Numbered from the stretch's first letter, positions 46,374 through 59,266 are shown. The stretch is 64,000 nucleotides of DNA from Thalassia testudinum (GCA_037157565.1 JAZHRO010000003.1:65164501-65228500), one strand, 5' to 3'. A program made the numbers and translations. Notes: generated from the letters alone by a model not told the origin.

Positions 46374-47251
46374 CACTGACTCACTTTTTGACGATTTTAC
46401 CGGAAATTGGGTAGCTAATGAACCTTCTAGGGTGGTATGGCTGGTAAGTTATCATGGGTAACAACCCATTGGTAGGTTGTCCAGAGCCCAGTCACATGAC
46501 CATTCTTTTCCTACTACCTTTAGGTAAATCTTAGATCAGGGAAGCCACCTACTTAAAGAAAGTAAAAAAAAATCCAAAAAGAAAAAAAAAGAAAGAAAGA
46601 AAAGGAGAAAAGAAAAGTAAAAGAAATAAGCCACACTTCATCGCACGAGTATGGCTGGCAAGTTATCGTGGGTAGCAGCCCATTGGTAGGTTATCCAGAA
46701 CCCAGCTCAAGAAATGCATGCATAATTCCAAAACACTTAGGAAGAAGCGGAGAAGTAGAATAAGTCAGGGAGATATACACTAGGTTCTCGCTTGTGTTGA
46801 TCCCATAAAAATAAAAGTAGGGAGAAAGCTACCGGTCGAATAGATACACTTTTAGGCATAATTTCTTTTCAAGGTCACCTAGAAGCGTAGAAACCCAAAG
46901 TCCGTTCTAATTGTCGATCGGTGAGTTTATCACATTTCACACAAAGATGGTCAGAATTTAGGGTTCTCTTCGAGTCTTTGGTGGGTTGAGTGGCTGTAGA
47001 AAGCTGCTCTAAAACCCTAAACTCAAAAATACGAAAAAATTAAAAAAGAAGAAAAGAAAAAAAGATCCTTCTTTGAATAAGGTGAGGGCTTGAGGCTATC
47101 TGCATTTTGGCAGACACTTGGGCACTGTTGTGTCTCTGTAGTTTAGGTCGAAGTTGAAATTCTTAGCTGTTGAAAAATAGCTATTGCCTAAGAAATCTGA
47201 CCTAATTCTTTTATAAATAGCATGTAGTTTTGCTAGGGACTAACAAAAAAT
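46374..47251 (+). other. Element C 3' untranslated module, right of D
   Basis: Contains two copies of a block of about 60 bp (46433-46495 and 46648-46710: GTATGGCTGGCAAGTTATCG and CCCATTGGTAGGTTATCC) and two A/G-rich tracts (46560-46630; 47028-47066). No frame. Confidence 0.7.
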
Positions 47252-47264
47252 AGGCATGGGGGTG
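47252..47264 (+). other. Element C polypurine tract at LTR border
   Basis: AGGCATGGGGGTG directly before TGATGTAAAC of the 3' LTR. Confidence 0.85.
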
Positions 47265-49225
47265 TGATGTAAACATGTTTATATCACATAAACTATCTAT
47301 TTATGTGTGTTCTTAGGCATAGAGTTGCATCATACATTATAAATATTACATAACATGCATCATCTTACATTTAGGTTAGATTGTATAAATTTTAGGTTAA
47401 TTTCCTCTTTTTGTTGTCAGGTAATAAGGCGATATTCAATCGGGGCCTCGGATTGAAGATCCAATCATACGGATCTGATCAGGGCGACGATTGGATTTCA
47501 ATGACTACAAGATCGCCCTAATCAAACTTCCGTAGCATCAGATGTAGTCCGAGAAAGATAAGAGGTCAAAGGGCCAGGTGGTGTAAATCCATTCATCAGA
47601 TGACAAATCCGACCATATGGATGGGTTCGGATCAACGATTGCAGCACAATGGCACAAAAACCAGTCCAATCCGACATCCGTGGCACCACCTACGAGCATA
47701 TGAAGATGGACGACTAGGATGGTGCCACGTGGCATCATCCCAACCATCCAAAAGCACCATTAGCCCACACCTCTTCCTCAAAGGCCTCTCCCTCGCTCGA
47801 TCTCAGCCGTTGGATCTTGATTCAACGGCCGAGATTTACTCTAGGCCGTGACCCCTCCTTATCTAACGGCATAGGACCGAATGATCCCAACCGTTGGATC
47901 ACCATCCAATGGTTTCGAGCACCTGGCCTTAAAACATTTGCGCAACCAAAAGCACACCATAGTGCAGCAGTTGAAGGTGTTGTCACGAAGGAAGGGCACG
48001 TGTTCGAGTCATGCATCCGCACTACTCTCATCGCGCACACGATTCAATCCAACCGCTCGATCAAATGCCAACGACCTAGATCTTCGGATCAGGTGAACGT
48101 GCGATTGGACGCTCAACGCGCACGCCCAATCGTACACACCCCAATGGGCATTCTGAAGCACAATCAGCATGTGATCTCAACCCTCCATTAACAATCGAAT
48201 GACCGAGGAGAGGCGAGCATTGCGTGCATGAAGAAGAAGCGGTGCTGAGGGCTTTTAAGTCGTCCGATCGTTGGATCGGATGACTGAGAGCTTGTTTGCG
48301 TGGCTTAAGTGTCAGGCACACGGGAGAGGAGGAGACGGCACGTGTGCACACACGTCGCCCATGTTCATACCTTTAATGACGGATAAATCCCTCACTAAAG
48401 ACACTAACATTAATGTTTTGATGATAAAAGACCTAATTGCCCCTCAAATCTTCACCTATAAAAGGCCCTACGACCCCCACACTTTCTTCATCCCTTCCTC
48501 TCTTCTCTCACCCCCTCCAAAGCTCTAAGAGCTTGTCCCAAACTTGGGATGCTCCATTAGAGTTAAAATTAGAAATTTTCACCTTCTCCCTCCTTTATGG
48601 AACATCCCGCGGTTGTCCTCTCACTCCATTCAGGAAGTGGATCCTGTGATGATGACGTCCTGCCTCTCCCCCGGTTCTTCCTGGTTTGTTCTCCTTCTTC
48701 CCACTTCGTCCTCCATCTTCCAAGCGTCGCTTCATCTGGCTCGTCTTCCAAGCAATCGTCAAGGAGGATACTTCTCTCTCCACTCTCTTTATCGCTTTCT
48801 AAAGTAGATTTCCTGCTTTCTAGTTGTAATGATTAGTGTAATGAACAGCATTTGATGATGAAATCCATGTTTATTCTACCTCTCTTTTGTCCTTATTTAT
48901 AATATTTTTTCTCTCTCTCTCTCTTCTATTTATTATTTGTTAAATAGATAGCTAGTTTTCGACCAGCTAATCTATTTTGTGACAAACAAAACAAACATGT
49001 ATTTTTAATCAAACATCCGCCTCCTTGTGTTCGACCTAGAATTCTTAGAGTTTCGGTATAAATTTATCTGTTGACGAATTTCTTCGCAAATCATACTACG
49101 ACGACGAGTTTTCAAAACTCAATCCCATTTGCGACTATCTTCCGACCCAACATTTTAACACCATTGCCGGGTAATTTTTCGACACAACATTTTGGCACTG
49201 TTTGCGACGATTATCCGTTCAAATA
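47265..49225 (+). repeat. Element C 3' LTR
   Basis: 1961 bp, direct repeat of 32797-34767. The last base pair of the canonical CA end is TA. Hairpin arms GTCGTCCGATC and GATCGGATGAC at 48259-48284; TATA at 48457. Confidence 0.92.
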
Positions 49226-49230
49226 GAGAG

Positions 49231-49462
49231 TCCAATTGACTCAAGCCCAATCTAATTGGGAACTTTCTCTCCCAATTACACATACATCCACTCAATTAAA
49301 CCTGTGGTCAGTTTAATTGCACTTATCACACTAGTATTAGAGTTTATAAACCTATTTTTAGAGACCTACCTAAACCCAATTGCCTAGACCTATAGGACTC
49401 AACCTAGACCACTTATGAACCACCCATACTCACACACACACACACACCACCACTTGGATGTC
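49231..49462 (+). repeat. B-type LTR remnant, right piece
   Basis: Continues 32647-32796. Its reverse complement resembles 15180-15400 of LTR B (CAATTGGAC..., 'taaacctgtggtcagtttaa' like 'taaacttgtatcaagtttaa'). A CA microsatellite (49429-49448) lies at its end, where element E begins. Confidence 0.65.
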
Positions 49463-50997
49463 TGATTAGCCCATATTTGTGGGCTATTTACGTATTTAAG
49501 TGCCTCGACATTAAGTTAATTTTAACATTTAGATAGCATACATTAGGATGTAATTAAATTAATTCATATTTTTAGCTTAAGTGCATAATTCATGTGTGTC
49601 ATCCATATTTAAATGCATTTAGAATTAACTTTGAATTACATTCATTTAATTAGTTAACCAATTAGGTTCATTGCATGCATTATTTTAAGTTATCATAAAA
49701 GTTAAGGGTTTGTGTATAAATAACCATAATATTTTATTATTATTTTATTCTTCTTCTTCTATGAGTAACAACTGCATTTCTTCCTCCAACTGCCGCTTTG
49801 AAGATCCCAGTCAAGGAGGAGTGCCAGAAGTCGATCTGGTCTCCTCGACCGAGATAAGGAAAAGATGGAGGCTGCCATGCTCCTGGAGACACCACCCCAC
49901 TCCACCACCATGGTCTCCACAGCCAAGCCTCGCCACACCGTGGGCTAGCGGAGTGACAGGCCATCGTGCCAAGCCGGCAAGCTCGGCCACTTATCGTGAG
50001 CGTGTGCCTCATTGGCCATGCAAAGAACTCCTTTCTTCTTTCTCTTTATTTTCTCTTTTCTTTTCTTTTGCATGATACTATTCATCAACACCTTCGTTAC
50101 TTTGTTTGCAGGCCTCAACGAACCCACCACCACCATCACCGCTGACCTCCTTCACGCCAAAGAAGCCAACAACAGCCGGCCTCTCCTTTAGACCGTGCTC
50201 CTCCAGCGCAACCTAGCTACTGCACGTCCCTCTCCATGTGCCTCACCTCCTGCAGCAACACCACTCCCGCGCTCACCCCTCTACGTGCATCCTCATCCCC
50301 CTGCGCGCCCCAACCGCTCCTCTTCCAGCCCGCGGACTCCTCCTTTTGGCGCGCCTCACCTCCTGTCGCACGCACCACGCATAGCACCACCCTCCAACAC
50401 CCTCAGCATGTTTCACCTTCTGCAGCAGCGTCATCTGTGCGCGCCTGCCCCTCACAGTAGCCCGCCCGTGCATGCTGCACCTCCACCGCAGTAGGCACAC
50501 ACCCACCAGCAGCTCAGCGCACGCCCTCCCGCACCTCCGCCCGCACGCAAAGCCCGCCCCACTTCCAGCTCACGCATGCCTCCATTGTTGCACCTCTCCT
50601 CGCAGCCACAGTCGCGCGTCCTCCACGCCAGAGGTGAAATTGTTTGAGCCACCTTGTAAGGAACTAGATTGCCAGGAGGGGAAGGACGAGGACGTGACGA
50701 TCGTCTCAACACATTTAGTCTCTGATTTGATTAGAGTAGGATTAAGACTTTAGACTTAATTTCCATTGCACATTTGGTTTGAGACCCTTATTCTGCGGTA
50801 CATTTTTAGGGGTTTGTTCCCTGACTTCCTTTTAGGCCCCTGCATGGGTAATTTTCAGGAGTTTATTCCCTTTTCTTTAGATCTAGGTTTTTTTTGTGGG
50901 TTGTTTACCCTTAATTTGTTTGTGCATAAGTAGCTAAAATATAAACAAACACGAGCAGCCTACCCCTAGGTTGTATCATTTAGGATTGAATGAGCAG
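49463..50997 (+). mobile_element. Element E: truncated D-family copy
   Basis: Starts with the D-type LTR (TGATTAGCCCATATTTGTGGG) and a TATA box at 49715. After a diverged C-rich stretch it passes near 50625 directly into sequence matching the D leader (CAGAGG.GAAATTGTT at 40160), so the LTR end, primer site and leader start are deleted. It is cut at 50997 by element F. Open frames at 49710-50753 are compositional. Confidence 0.75.
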
Positions 50998-53788
50998 TGA
51001 TGGGAATACCATCATGAGCCCTAACTAGCTCATTTGACCCATAAAAGAGAACAAAAGCTCCTACATTCTCAACTGGAGGTCCTAATTCACTGAATAACCT
51101 TTCTGAGATAAAAGCAAGAAACAAGGGGTAAAATTACAATTTTACCATTGTAGTGCAACAATGAATTTTCTCAAGGGCTAAACATAGGTCAAATGGTCTA
51201 AACAAGATAAAAAGTGGGTTGGTTCAAATAGAAAAGGGTTCATGTGAATTCTGAGAATTAAATGACTTCTTGTAACCCTAAAACAGACCTACTTGATTAA
51301 ACAAGGTTCTGGTTAGGATAAAATTCACCTAAACCCTCTAAAAATCATAGAAAAATATTCTCTAGGGTTTAGAACTTTCAATTTGGCCATTGAAACCTAT
51401 TTTGACCTAGAATGGGGTCTCAGACAAATATTTGCCCTAAATTGGGTTTTCACATAAATTTCCTAGTCAAACATGGTCAAACCAAAATCCAACTTCACCA
51501 TTGGATTCCTTAGGTCCAAATTAGGTTTGTACCAAAATTTTGACATAATAGGAATTCATCTTGACCCACTTTCCAAATAGGTCCAGCCCAATGACATTTC
51601 TACCTCTAGATTTCAAAAACCCTTACAATTGACCCCCTATCTTCTTCGTCGTTCTTTGCAATTAGGTCCCTCTGCCATTATAGCAGAGGGAATCCTACTC
51701 TGGTGAGATTGCAAGGGCGATTTCTCCCTGATTCCTCAGAGAATCCCCTTCAAAATTGAAAGGGAGATTCTCTGAGAAATCTCCTCCAATGTGAACCTAA
51801 TTTGAGGCCCTACTTGGTACCCAATCTCTCATGCGAATGCCTGAGAGATTCAGGTTTCTTTCGAGTTACCATCACCAGCGAACATACCTTGCTTGGAAGC
51901 TTATCTTTCAACCACAAATCCATCCTCAGAAGCCTATTTAAGAGATCCCAAATCGCCCCGCATCTCCTAAGCTTGAAATTGACCGGGAAAACCCCTTAAA
52001 TTCATCTCTCCTCCTCTGGCCAGTTCGCTCATTAAGCTCCGGTGACCTTCCCTGATTTCCCTTGTTGCCTAGCCACAATACCGGTGACAGGTTCCTCTCC
52101 CTCACGTTCGTCCACGTCACGCAGTACCCGCCGATGCCTCTGCATCCCCTTCATCCTTGCTGACCACCTTCTCCGAGCACCTTCATCTCCAGTGTTGGCG
52201 ATACGAGCCAAATGCCATCCGTGCCTCCTTCTTTGTCCCTTCACGCTTAGATAAGTTTCCTCTCCCTTCTACTCCTTTTTCCCCTCTCTATTTCTCAAAA
52301 ACACCCCTAGACGCCACCGATCACCATTACCTTCTCCACCTCCGGCCAAACCTCTGGTGAGGCATCCTCGTCGCTCCGCATCTCCACCTGCCTCGCCAAC
52401 CACCCTACGATCTCCGCAACACCCCACTGATCATCTCCCACTACTCCAATCACTCTGCCACTCACCCAAAAGCGCTCCCAAACACACCCACTCGCATGGC
52501 CACAGTGTGCCTTAGCCATGCTCCCACAAGTAGTCCTACGCCACACCGACCACCGCAGCACCCTCGCCGTGCCTCGGCAAAGCCTTCTGAACATTTTGAC
52601 GTGGTCGTGGGGTTGTCTTGGTGATTTCAGGTGCAAACGGTCATCTGCCATTGAAGCACAGTAGGAAGCTTGCTTGTAAGCTTCTCCAGGCCATGCCCAC
52701 TCCAGACTCCAGTCCCAGGTCACGTAGAGAGCCTTCACAAACATCTCTCGGTGACCAATTGAAGCCAAGCGCCATCACTACAGCTGCAATTGAATGAAGA
52801 CATTCGATTGCAGGTGCATGCGAGGAAGGTAGGCAGATAGTCCCACCTCGAAAACTTTTGGCGCACCGCAGCAGCATAAGTTAAATTTCTTCATTAAGCT
52901 CTTCACCTCCTACTCATAGGGTGAGGTCCCCTCTCGCCCGACCCGACGCCTTGTTCGCAACCACCCCCCCTTGAACCTAGTGATTCGACCCAATCCAGCA
53001 CACCTCACCCACCATCGCACGTCGGTGGGCCTGGTCCTGGGCGTGTACCTGACCCGATTACTGAAGAAAGTGGCTCTAGGAGCGCGAACCTAAGAGAGAA
53101 AGAAGAGAAGAGAGCTCGCACGGGTAAGGGTAGGTTTTGCTCTGCAGGGGAAGGAGACGACAAGGCAGAAGAGGAAGCTAAGGGCTGAAGCCAAGGAAGA
53201 AGAAGGAGGAAGCCGGAGTCAAAAGCTAAGGAATAAGAAGAGCTGTAGCAGAGAGAGGAAGGAAAAGGCTGAAGGTAGAAGAAGGAGCTAAAGAGAAGGC
53301 AAAGAAAGAAAGAGAAAGAAAGAGAAGGAAGGAATTGAAGGAAGAAGAAGCTGAAGGCAGCCGAGATAGAGAAGAAGGCAGAGGAAGAGAAAGGCTAAGG
53401 CAAGGAATTAGAAGAAGAGAAAGAAAGAAGAAGATTGAAACCAGTCGCCAGAGACAGAGAAAAGAAGAAGGAGAAGAAGAAGAACTATAGCACCAATATT
53501 TAAGGTGTCTGATTCACAAATTAGACATCCAATTTTGTGTTTATTCACATACATTGGTTCTTTTAGTGCCTTACATTTATTCTTATCTTTTTGCACTATA
53601 ACATTGATTTTATTACATATTATATTCTTTCAAATTATCAAGTTGTGATCTTGATTTCTAAACCCTAATTTGCTCCCTGTGTTCGACCTCGGACTTTAAA
53701 TTCGAGTAATAAATTATATTTGTTTTGAACGCTTTTTCGACTGTACTACAATGCGACTTTTCTAAAACTCGATCAAGCGCTCTTAACA
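50998..53788 (+). repeat. Element F 5' LTR
   Basis: 2791 bp. It starts TGATGG-GAATA-CCATCA, a 6-bp hairpin, and ends CTTAACA before the primer site. The 3' part (53086-53486) is a purine-rich GAAG/GGAA tract. A possible TATA-like CTATTTAAGAG is at about 51929. Open frames at 51802-52877 on both strands are not genes. Confidence 0.88.
53086..53486 (+). repeat. Purine-rich (GAAG)n-like tract in LTR F
   Basis: About 400 bp, almost all A and G on the plus strand. Confidence 0.85.
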
Positions 53789-53791
53789 TTT

Positions 53792-53809
53792 TGGCACTAT
53801 TGCCGGGGA
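53792..53809 (+). other. Element F primer-binding site (tRNA-Asp)
   Basis: TGGCACTATTGCCGGGGA, three mismatches to the tRNA-Asp complement, 3 bp after the LTR. Confidence 0.88.
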
Positions 53810-54900
53810 GCAACGGGCGATTTAGAAATCCTGATTACAATTGCTGATTTGGTACTAACTTGATATATCTCTTTTTGTTGTGGTTGTTTTAGCGGAGAAG
53901 ATTCAAGGGAAGACAGTCGCACAGCAAACATGCCTGGGGCAGGTAATTTCTGATTAATCTCTCTCTTAAGCCCCTCATTCTGAAAAGGAAAAAAAATAAG
54001 ATAAAATCAATTAAGGCTACCTATTTTCCATTTCTAGCTAATTCACCAAAGTTTCCTGATTTGATTTCAACAACAATACTGATTTGTGCACCCATTTAAG
54101 GTAACTAGGGCTACCACCTTCTTGATTGAGCCCTAGATACCATATTTTGGCAACTAAATTAGACCAAAATTATAACCAAATTAAGGTTTTCAATTTAGGG
54201 TTTTTAGAGACACACCTTCATAAACAAGAATCAACTCTCCAAAAAGAGGTGTGCCTAAGCCTTGGTTGAAGAGACTTAATCAAGAAAACCCTAAAATTCA
54301 TTCTCTTAATCTCACTTGAATCATAAAAGAAAGGACCTAAAACTTCTCAAAGGACAAATAGGTGAAGTTGACCCCCTTGTTGGGTCAACCAACCTTGAAA
54401 TTAGGTCACTTTTGCACTCAATACATCTAAAGTTCAAGTGAAATCTTAAGCACCTTTGCTCTTAAATAAAACTGGTAGACTTAAGAGGTCAAAGTCCCCA
54501 TTCTGGTCTACCTGGAATATCAGTGACAAGAGAGGTCGGGTGGGGGAAACCCTGTAACTCGTGGGGATGCTCTACCATTTAGGGGTCTTTACGGGACTCT
54601 CCCTCTCTAGCTTCCCAGGTATTTCTCAGGTGGACGGTTTTCTGTCTAAGGGGTATCATCTGCCCCGAACCTCTGTAGTCATCCAAATTTTTGGGTCTCT
54701 CGATTGGGTCCATCACATTCTACTCTCATCCAAGTTATCGGTGCATGTTCGGTAGGAGGTCCTTAAGACCATCCTTGAGACCTCCTTTAGTGATTCACTC
54801 CCACCAAGGCCAGGCCTCGACGTCCATGTTTGTGCAGTAACCCCACCACATAGACATCTCCTCTAATTCATCAGAACCCAGTTCTCCTTCTTCCATCATC
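53810..54900 (+). other. Element F leader
   Basis: 1.1 kb noncoding. The open stretch 54561-54755 has no support. Confidence 0.65.
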
Positions 54901-56619
54901 ATGGCACAACCAGTAGAGGAAGACAATAACCTTGAGAACCAACTCCAGCACCTTAATGATTTATTTCAAGCCTTTGTAAACTCGCCGCAGCATCCTATGA
55001 TATGAGATCACTACAATCCCGCTGTGGTGGCGATCGAACCTCGAGTCCAAATCCCGGCTGGAGGTCCTGATTCTAAACTCAAGCCCAACATGATTCATGC
55101 TATTCCAAAGTTTCATGAGCTTAATTCCGAGGATCCCTTCCAGCACATCAAACAACTCGAGCATCTGGCCCAGTCCTTTGGGTAAGATGTCCAAAATTAG
55201 GATATTCTTCTCATGAAGATGTTCTCCTTCTCTCTCATGGACAAAGCAGCTTGCTGGTATCATACTCAAATGCGTCCAATCAACACATGGGTTGAACTAC
55301 AATATGAGTTTTTGAAAAAGTTCTTCCCAGTTGGTCGGACAAATGCCTTACGACACCAGATCACACACTTCACCCAGCAATCTGGAGAACCCCTTCATGA
55401 AGCATGGGATCGCTTCCTAGATCTCATGCGAAAGTGCCCCCATCATGAAGTTCCTAAATGGGAACAAGTCCAGTCTTTTTACCAGGGACTTCGTGAAGAT
55501 ATCTGCTTATTTGTCAATGCAACCTACGGAGAAAATATCATGGGTCAACACGAAGACACTGTGTGGGAGATTCTCGAGAATATGTGCGAGAACTCCATCA
55601 ATAATGACTCCATGGGCTTATTTGACCGGACGAATGCCTGCACATCGACGAATCCAAGGGGAGCACATAGGACGTAGGGCCTACCCACTTTCGTCGACTT
55701 GGAATTGATGGCCGGTCGGTTGGACAAGGTCTTTATCATTGAGAAGAAGGTGGACGAGCTGACTCGACATCTGCAGCGAGCCACCTTTGTGCAAAACCTA
55801 TTTGCACAGCCGCCTTCTGGGAGGGAAGCTGTGCATAACATATATCATCGATCTTCTCAAGGGATGGATCCGTATCCACGCCCGTCTGACTCTAGGATCG
55901 GAGGAAACTCTGATTCGACCTACTCTAGTTGGGGGAACTCTGAACCCTCATACTCTGAGTTCCCTAAGGTTCCTCAAACTTGCGAGGACCTCAACGCCAT
56001 CCAGAATGACCCATTCTCTAACACCTATAATCTTGGATGGAGAAATCATCCCAACTTCCTGTGGGAGGGAAATAATTAGAATCAAAGACCACAATATCAA
56101 CCCCGTCTACAAGCTCCTCATCCATATCAGTCGCCACAGCCTCGACCCAACCCTACCTATCAATCTGGGCCAACTCAAACAGATCAAATGACTCTTATTC
56201 TTCAGACTCTGGCTGACATTCAGAAGATGAATGTGGCTATGCAAAAATAGCACAAGGACGAGATCTCAGAGGTTCGCAATCAACTTGCCCAGATGGCGAA
56301 TTCCCGCCAACCTGGCACACTCCCTTCGCAACCTCTACCGACTTCGAATAACGTGCCAAACCAGAGGCAAGTTATGAACCCAAATCTGGGCTAAGCCCAC
56401 ATGATTTATCAAGCCCCTTCTGTTCCATCACCCAACGGGATGGAAGCTTCGACATCATATGCGGGATTTCAGCAGCAGCCACCTATTTTACCAACTCCAA
56501 ACCAAAACCAAGCAGGATTGAATTCTGTTACAACCCGTAGTGGCAAAGCAACACAAGACCCCCCTTATCCAAGCCACTTTCAGCCTAGTAGTAACCCAAG
56601 CCCTAGGATAGTTATCTAG
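54901..56619 (+). pseudogene. gag: Element F gag, one frame broken only by stops
   Basis: Gag of an Athila-like element. From ATG 54901 (MAQPVEEDNN) one reading frame of 573 codons can be followed without a shift, interrupted by about eight stops (55003 TGA, 55183 TAA, 55198 TAG, 55675 TAG, 56077 TAG, one each near 56248 and 56392, 56617 TAG). Order of parts: N-terminal DPFQHIKQLEHLAQS; core FSFSLMDKAACWYHTQMRPI and FLKKFFPVGRTNALRHQITH; HEAWDRFLDLMRKCPHHEVP; LDKVFIIEKKVDELTRHLQ; the signature NTYNLGWRNHPNFLW; a Gln/Pro-rich tail and TTRSGKATQ. Almost every stop is one C-to-T step from CAG, CAA or CGA. It matches gag A motif for motif. Confidence 0.92.
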
Positions 56620-57650
56620 GATACCCCTGTCGTAGATCAAGCACCTGGACCTATTCTAGAGGAACCATCCAAGGTTCCATTTCCCGAGGCCTTGACCAAG
56701 GGAAAGAGGGCAAACAAACCCATGGCTCCTGAGGAGGATCTGGTCAAGCTCTTTGAATAGGTCCATATAAACATCCCCTTGATGGATGCAATCTACCACG
56801 TACCAGCTTGCGCATGATTTCTGAAAGATGTGTGTCACCTAAGCATAAGCCACGAACCAAAAGTGGGAGTCCGATTGTACTGTCAGAGCAAGCTAGCTCT
56901 GTAATTTTGAGCAAACTCCCACTTAAGGCAAAAGACCTAGGTACTCCCTTGATTTCTTGTACCATTGGTGATACCCAATTTGACAGAGCTTTATTAGATC
57001 TAGGAGCCTCCATAAACCTAATACCTACATCCCTTCTTGACCATCTTGAGGAATCTGAGCTTAAACCAACAGAGGTGACATTGCAGTTGGCTGACCGATC
57101 TATTAAGTCACCTAAAGGAGTTCTTGAGGATGTCATCCTTAGGGTGCGGGATTTCTATTTCCCGGTGGACTTTGTAGTCTTGGATATGGATGCTCCAGAA
57201 AACCTGAGGGATACACCAATTATACTAGGGAGACCCTTTCTGGCCACTGCTAAGGCCAATATAAATTGTGAGGAGGGCCAAATTAAACTGAAATTCGGGA
57301 ACCAAACACTAAAGATTGACATCTTTAAGGCCCAAGAAGGGATTAATTGCAGTGTTATAGAACAGATATGTGATATCAAGGCTATGGTTGATGATCCGTA
57401 TATTGAGGACAACCTCACTACTTCCGATCAACCACAAGAGGATCAAAACCCACAATCAGAGGAGTCCAAACCTGACCTAGATACACCCATAACTCCTTCT
57501 CTTGCTCTTGACACACACCCTGAACCGCCCGCTACTGCTGATAACCCTATTCTGGAACTCAAGCCTCTTCCCGACCATCTGAAGTATGTCTTTTTGGGTT
57601 CCAATCGGACATTTCTTATGATTATCAACTCTAGACTCACACCTGATTAG
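56620..57650 (+). pseudogene. pol: Element F protease and start of reverse transcriptase
   Basis: After gag the same frame continues for about 65 codons, then shifts near 56825 into a long open run to 57650. The protease active site is DLGASINLIP (about 56997-57026), with ADRSIKSPKGVLEDVILRV and IILGRPFLATAKANINCEEG, the conserved C-terminal ILGRPFL of plant Gypsy proteases. An Asp/Pro-rich linker leads to LPDHLKYVFLGSNRTFLMII, the usual start of the RT region in this group. The run ends at TAG where the family has Gln. Confidence 0.93.
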
Positions 57651-59266
57651 GAATCTCGTCTAATTACTGTTCTCCAGCAACATCGTAGAGCCATTGGATG
57701 GACTCTCAATGATTTGACTGGTATCAACCCCTCTTAATGCACACACCATATCTACACCGAAGAGGGCACATGACCTTCCCATGAAATGCAGAGACGTCTG
57801 AATCTTAATTTGGAAAGGGTCATGAAAAAGGAGATCATCAAGTGGTTAGATGCAGGGATCATCTACTCGATCTCCGACAGTCGGTGGGTGAGTCCAATCT
57901 AGGTTGTGCCTAAGAAAACAGGACTCACCGTGATCACGACTGAATCGGAGAAATCATACTGACCCGTGTGGCGGATTCGTGGAGAGTCTGCATTGATTAT
58001 AGAAGACTCAATTGCTCCACGAAGAAGGATCATTTTCCACTACCATTTATTGATCAGATCCTCGAGAAACTAGTGGGAAATAGGTTCTTCTGCTTTTTGG
58101 ATGGGTACTCTGGTTATAACCAGGTGGAAATCCATCTCGAGGACCAAGAAAAGATCACTTTCACCTGCCCCTTCAGGACATATGCGTTTCGAAGGATGTC
58201 GTTTGGTCTCTGCAATGCACTCGCTACTTTTCAGCGGTGCATGCTTGCCATATTCTCAGATATGGTAGGTGATTATCTGGAAGTCTTCATGGATGACTTT
58301 TCAGTATTCGGAGAATCATTTGACGATTGCCTCCTGCACTTGGTCCAAATCTTCAGGTGGTGCATTGACGTGAATCTGGTTCTTTTCTGGGAAAAGAGAC
58401 ATTTCATGGTGCCTGAAGGAATTGTCCTGGGACATCTCATATCAGAAAAAGGCATCCAGGTCGATCGAGCCAAGGTGAACTTGATTTCCAAACTCCCTAT
58501 GCCTAGCTCAATCAAGGACATCCGATCTTTTCTGGGGCACGTCGATTTTTATCATCGATTCATTCCTGATTTCTCAAAGATCGCGCGCACCCTGACCACT
58601 CTGCTTTCCAAGGATGTACCTTTCGAAATCTCCAAGGAATGAACTCAAGCATTTGAAATCCTCAGTGATCGAGTTACCTAAGCTCCGATCCTACAATCCC
58701 TTGATTGGTCTCAACCCTTTGAGATCATGTGTGATGCATCTGATTTCACTGTAGGAGCAGTACTTGAGTAGAAAATTAATGGGAAACTCGTGGTCATCTA
58801 CTACGCTCGCAAGACACTTGACGAGGCTTAGCATAACTACACAGTTACGGAGAAAGAGCTACTAGCCATAGTATTTGCCCTAGAAAAATTCAGATCATAT
58901 CTCCTTGGTTCATGTGTTATCATTTACTCGGATCACACAATTGTGACGCATCTCCTTGCAAAGAAGGATGCGAAACCTCGATTAATCTGCTGGATCTTGC
59001 TGCTGCAAAAGTTTGACCTCGAGATTCACGAAAAAGTGGGAAAACAGAACGTGGTAGCTAATCACTTATCCTGCCTTCCTTCTAAGATCATCGACCCTTC
59101 CGGACCCATCACAGAACATTTCCCTGATGAGCACCTCCTGACTATCAATACAGGGCTTCCATGGTTTGCTGATAAAGTAAACTACCTAGCATCACATCAG
59201 ATTCCGTCCAAGTGGCCGAAGGCCAAGAAGGACAAATTGCTTCCCGATGCCAAGCATTACTTCTAG
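57651..59266 (+). pseudogene. pol: Element F reverse transcriptase and RNase H, broken
   Basis: Copies element RNA into DNA. 57651-57967 encodes the RT N-terminus with several stops. From 57968 the frame is WRVCIDYRRLN, DHFPLPFIDQILEKLVG, FLDGYSGYNQ, then FMDD (58286-58297; the catalytic YxDD box) and GIVLGHLISEKGIQVDRAKV. RNase H follows: MCDASDF (first Asp), TEKELLAIVFALEKFRSYL (Glu), YSDHTIVTHLLAKKDAKPRL (Asp), ending near NHLSCLPSK. The frame is unbroken from 57968 apart from stops at 58640 (TGA), TAA, two TAG, and TAG at 59264, where a Trp is expected. Confidence 0.93.

Larger units (their letters stand above)
32797..49225 (+). mobile_element. Element C: non-autonomous LTR retrotransposon (8.2 kb without D)
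   Basis: Plus-strand element with LTRs 32797-34767 and 47265-49225, tRNA-Asp primer site at 34771, LTR-border polypurine tract at 47252 and a perfect GAGAG duplication. Its interior carries a leader sharing blocks with A and B, and a broken Tyr/Pro-rich then acidic coding region (35946-37650). It has no gag, protease or polymerase. Element D is inserted at 38125, splitting the 3' region. The LTR of C resembles that of A (shared hairpins, CACGTGGC, TATA spacing), so an A-type element is the likely helper (inference). Confidence 0.92.
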
